In this document: positions 62,465 to 64,000 of the stretch, piece after piece
Layout of the letters: each line of letters opens with the position of its first letter
Position numbering within the stretch: the stretch's first letter is position 1
Origin: Bacillota bacterium
GTDB lineage: Bacteria; Bacillota; Clostridia; Acetivibrionales; DTU013
Direction of reading: 5' to 3'
DNA length: 64,000 bases
NCBI GenBank assembly: GCA_023411575.1
Contig: JAEYOP010000043.1
Coordinates: 29,127-93,126, forward strand
Position numbers and translations under genes: made by a program
The notes under the pieces: model-generated
Seen by the model: only the letters and a program-made list of their open reading frames with translations
Told to the model about the DNA's origin: nothing
Database searches by the model: none

Positions 62465-63022
62465 ATGGGGAAATTGATATTGGTGACTGGCGGGGCCAGA
62501 AGCGGCAAAAGCCGCTTTGCGGAAAAAAAGGCATCCGATTTCGGCGATAGGGTCCTTTATATTGCCACGGCTGTCGCCTTTGACGAAGAAATGAAGGAAC
62601 GCATTCGCCGGCACCGGCAGCAAAGGCCTTCCGACTGGGAGACGCTTGAGGCGTACCGTGACTTTGAAACGAGCCTGCCCGGATTGCTGGCGGGACGGGA
62701 TGCCGTTCTGCTGGACTGTGTTACGGTTATGGTCTCCAATATCCTGCTGCAAAAGGCTATGGACTGGGAAGGGATATCCGTAGAAGAAATCAACGCGGTG
62801 GAGAAGGAAGTCGATTCGCAAGTCCGATCCCTCCTTTCTATTATTAAAAATGCGGAAATTCCGTTTGTTCTGGTGACAAATGAGCTTGGAATGGGCGTCG
62901 TTCCGCCCTATGCCCTCGGCAGGGCATTCCGGGATATCGCGGGCAGGGTCAATCAAATACTGGCCGGGGAAGCGGAAGAGGTATATCTCTGCGTTTCAGG
63001 CATTCCGGTGAAAATAAAGTAA
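62465..63022 (+). CDS. cobU: Adenosylcobinamide kinase / adenosylcobinamide-phosphate guanylyltransferase
   Basis: Bifunctional enzyme of nucleotide-loop assembly. The P-loop VTGGARSGKSRFAE is at the N-terminus, IATAVAFDEEMKERIRRHR follows with the guanylylated His region, and LLDCVTVMVSNIL and VTNELGMGVVPPYALGRAFRD complete the family pattern. At 185 residues it has the usual length. It lies 81 bp after btuD and 24 bp before cobS, forming a corrinoid salvage operon. Confidence 0.96.
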   Translation: MGKLILVTGGARSGKSRFAEKKASDFGDRVLYIATAVAFDEEMKERIRRHRQQRPSDWETLEAYRDFETSLPGLLAGRDAVLLDCVTVMVSNILLQKAMDWEGISVEEINAVEKEVDSQVRSLLSIIKNAEIPFVLVTNELGMGVVPPYALGRAFRDIAGRVNQILAGEAEEVYLCVSGIPVKIK

Positions 63023-63046
63023 GAAAGCTGGAAAGAAGGGGACTCC

Positions 63047-63844
63047 ATGGCTTATCTGAGACGGTTCGTCCTGATGCTGCAATTTATGACCACTATACCG
63101 ATAGGAATCCATGTAAGGGCGGAGAAGGAGGATTTCGCCAAAGGGCTGGCCACGGCGCCTCTGGTTGGCTTTCTTCTGGGCCTTCTGCTGGCTGCTGGGA
63201 ACTACCTGTTTGGATTGTTGTTCTCTCCTATGATTACGGCGGTGTTAACCGTCGCCTTGTACATAGTTCTCACGGGGGGCCTGCATCTGGACGGCCTCGG
63301 CGATACGGCGGACGGGCTTTTTTCCAACCGTCCCAGGGAAAGAATCCTTGAGATCATGAAAGACAGCCGGGTCGGCTCCAATGCCGTACTTGCGCTGATT
63401 GTCGTTCTTTTGCTCGATGTATCGATTCTTGCCTCCTTGAAGGAGCATCTGGCAATCTTCCTCATCCTTATGCCCGTTGCGGGAAGAATTGCTTCGCTGG
63501 TCGGGGCGGGCTCCTCCGCTTATGCGGGCGTGTCGGACGGCCCGGGCCGGTGGTGCGTGGAATACTGCGGATTGAAAGAGGTCGTGCAGGGGTTGGCACT
63601 CTACGCTGTTCTGTTTGCGGCAACGGGTATGATCGGGCTCGGGCTCTCCGAAGAAGCATCCTGGTTGCAAAGCGCCGTATGGATCGTTCCGCTGGCTATA
63701 ATTCCGCCGGTTTCGGCGTTCTTACTGACAAGGCTGCTTGGCAGCAAGCTCGGCGGCGTCACGGGGGATATCCTCGGGGCGGTCTGTGAGCTGAACCAGG
63801 TCGTTTTTCTTCTTGCGGCGTACTTCCTGAGCAAGCTTTTTTAG
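63047..63844 (+). CDS. cobS: Adenosylcobinamide-GDP ribazoletransferase (cobalamin synthase)
   Basis: Membrane enzyme joining adenosylcobinamide-GDP and alpha-ribazole. The conserved TGGLHLDGLGDTADGLFS, with its metal-binding Asp residues, and MKDSRVGSNAVLALI are present; 265 residues with about six spans. GAAGGGG precedes the ATG. It closes the cobalamin operon. With CobA, BtuFCD and CobU it gives complete cobinamide salvage, but no corrin-ring synthesis genes lie in the window. Confidence 0.96.
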   Translation: MAYLRRFVLMLQFMTTIPIGIHVRAEKEDFAKGLATAPLVGFLLGLLLAAGNYLFGLLFSPMITAVLTVALYIVLTGGLHLDGLGDTADGLFSNRPRERILEIMKDSRVGSNAVLALIVVLLLDVSILASLKEHLAIFLILMPVAGRIASLVGAGSSAYAGVSDGPGRWCVEYCGLKEVVQGLALYAVLFAATGMIGLGLSEEASWLQSAVWIVPLAIIPPVSAFLLTRLLGSKLGGVTGDILGAVCELNQVVFLLAAYFLSKLF

Positions 63845-63976
63845 AATAAAAAAGAGTAAAAAAGGAACAGAATCGTTGATTGAAAAAGTAAATTCCACCG
63901 AAAAATCTCAAGAAAAAATGCAGAAGTAAACTCGAGTTTTCGGGGCTTGTACGTTTTCTTTTCTGCAAAAAAAGGA

Positions 63977-63982
63977 TATAAT
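63977..63982 (+). promoter_or_regulatory. -10 element of a promoter reading out of the window
   Basis: Perfect TATAAT just before the window end; a weak -35 TTTTCT lies 17 bp upstream. The gene it serves is outside the window. Confidence 0.4.
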
Positions 63983-64000
63983 AGAGACGGAAATAGCGAT

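Overview
The window reads as chromosomal DNA of an anaerobic, carbohydrate-fermenting member of the Bacillota, most likely class Clostridia. Supporting signs are the oxygen-sensitive ribonucleotide reductase NrdD/NrdG, a YesM/YesN-type two-component pair, many lipobox solute-binding proteins with Ala/Ser/Thr linkers, GG-rich ribosome sites with some GTG/TTG starts, a c-di-AMP riboswitch and the PII-like c-di-AMP receptor DarA. Species cannot be fixed from the sequence. No rRNA, tRNA, CRISPR array, phage or intact IS element was seen.

Layout. 0-2.6 kb: end of a sensor kinase and an ABC-2 drug-type exporter behind four 11-bp-spaced direct repeats. 2.7-5.7 kb: c-di-AMP riboswitch, dapB, darA and a D,D-carboxypeptidase, a cell-wall unit tied to c-di-AMP. 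5.5-8.8 kb: a single-chain restriction-modification gene inserted at the carboxypeptidase 3' end and flanked by a 205-bp direct repeat, with a LexA-like box in front. 8.9-22.1 kb: galactoside utilisation (GH2 beta-galactosidase, GH27 alpha-galactosidase, YesM/YesN, two solute-binding proteins, two permeases) with a decayed HicAB pair inside. 22.2-25.5 kb: nrdDG behind tandem NrdR boxes. 25.6-30.1 kb: MacB/LolD-like ABC system with an 802-residue CARDB-type surface protein. 30.2-32.5 kb: acyl-CoA synthetase and XRE-cupin regulator, opposite strand. 32.6-39.3 kb: region-2-only sigma-like protein, OmpR-type two-component pair with lipoprotein, PAS-GGDEF-EAL protein. 39.4-42.4 kb: ACT protein, homoserine dehydrogenase, aspartokinase. 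42.5-48.4 kb: LacI regulator, ABC importer and GH51 arabinofuranosidase. 48.5-63.8 kb: cobalamin riboswitch, cobA, btuF, then btuC, btuD, cobU, cobS.

The most striking part is 50.7-60.0 kb. A seven-gene, tightly packed operon with its own promoter and terminator sits between btuF and btuC. It encodes a CarS-like CDP-archaeol synthase homologue, two PEP-synthase/rifampin-phosphotransferase-like dikinases with unassigned middle domains, a CDP-alcohol phosphatidyltransferase, a phosphatidylserine decarboxylase, a UbiA-type prenyltransferase and a GNAT-like protein. Together they look like a dedicated route to an unusual, possibly isoprenoid-containing, aminophospholipid. I do not recognise it as a described system; the product is inference.

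Regulatory elements visible by eye include two riboswitches, NrdR boxes, a perfect LacI-type operator, a LexA-like box, several promoters and intrinsic terminators, and hairpins between binding-protein genes and their permeases that would allow higher binding-protein expression.
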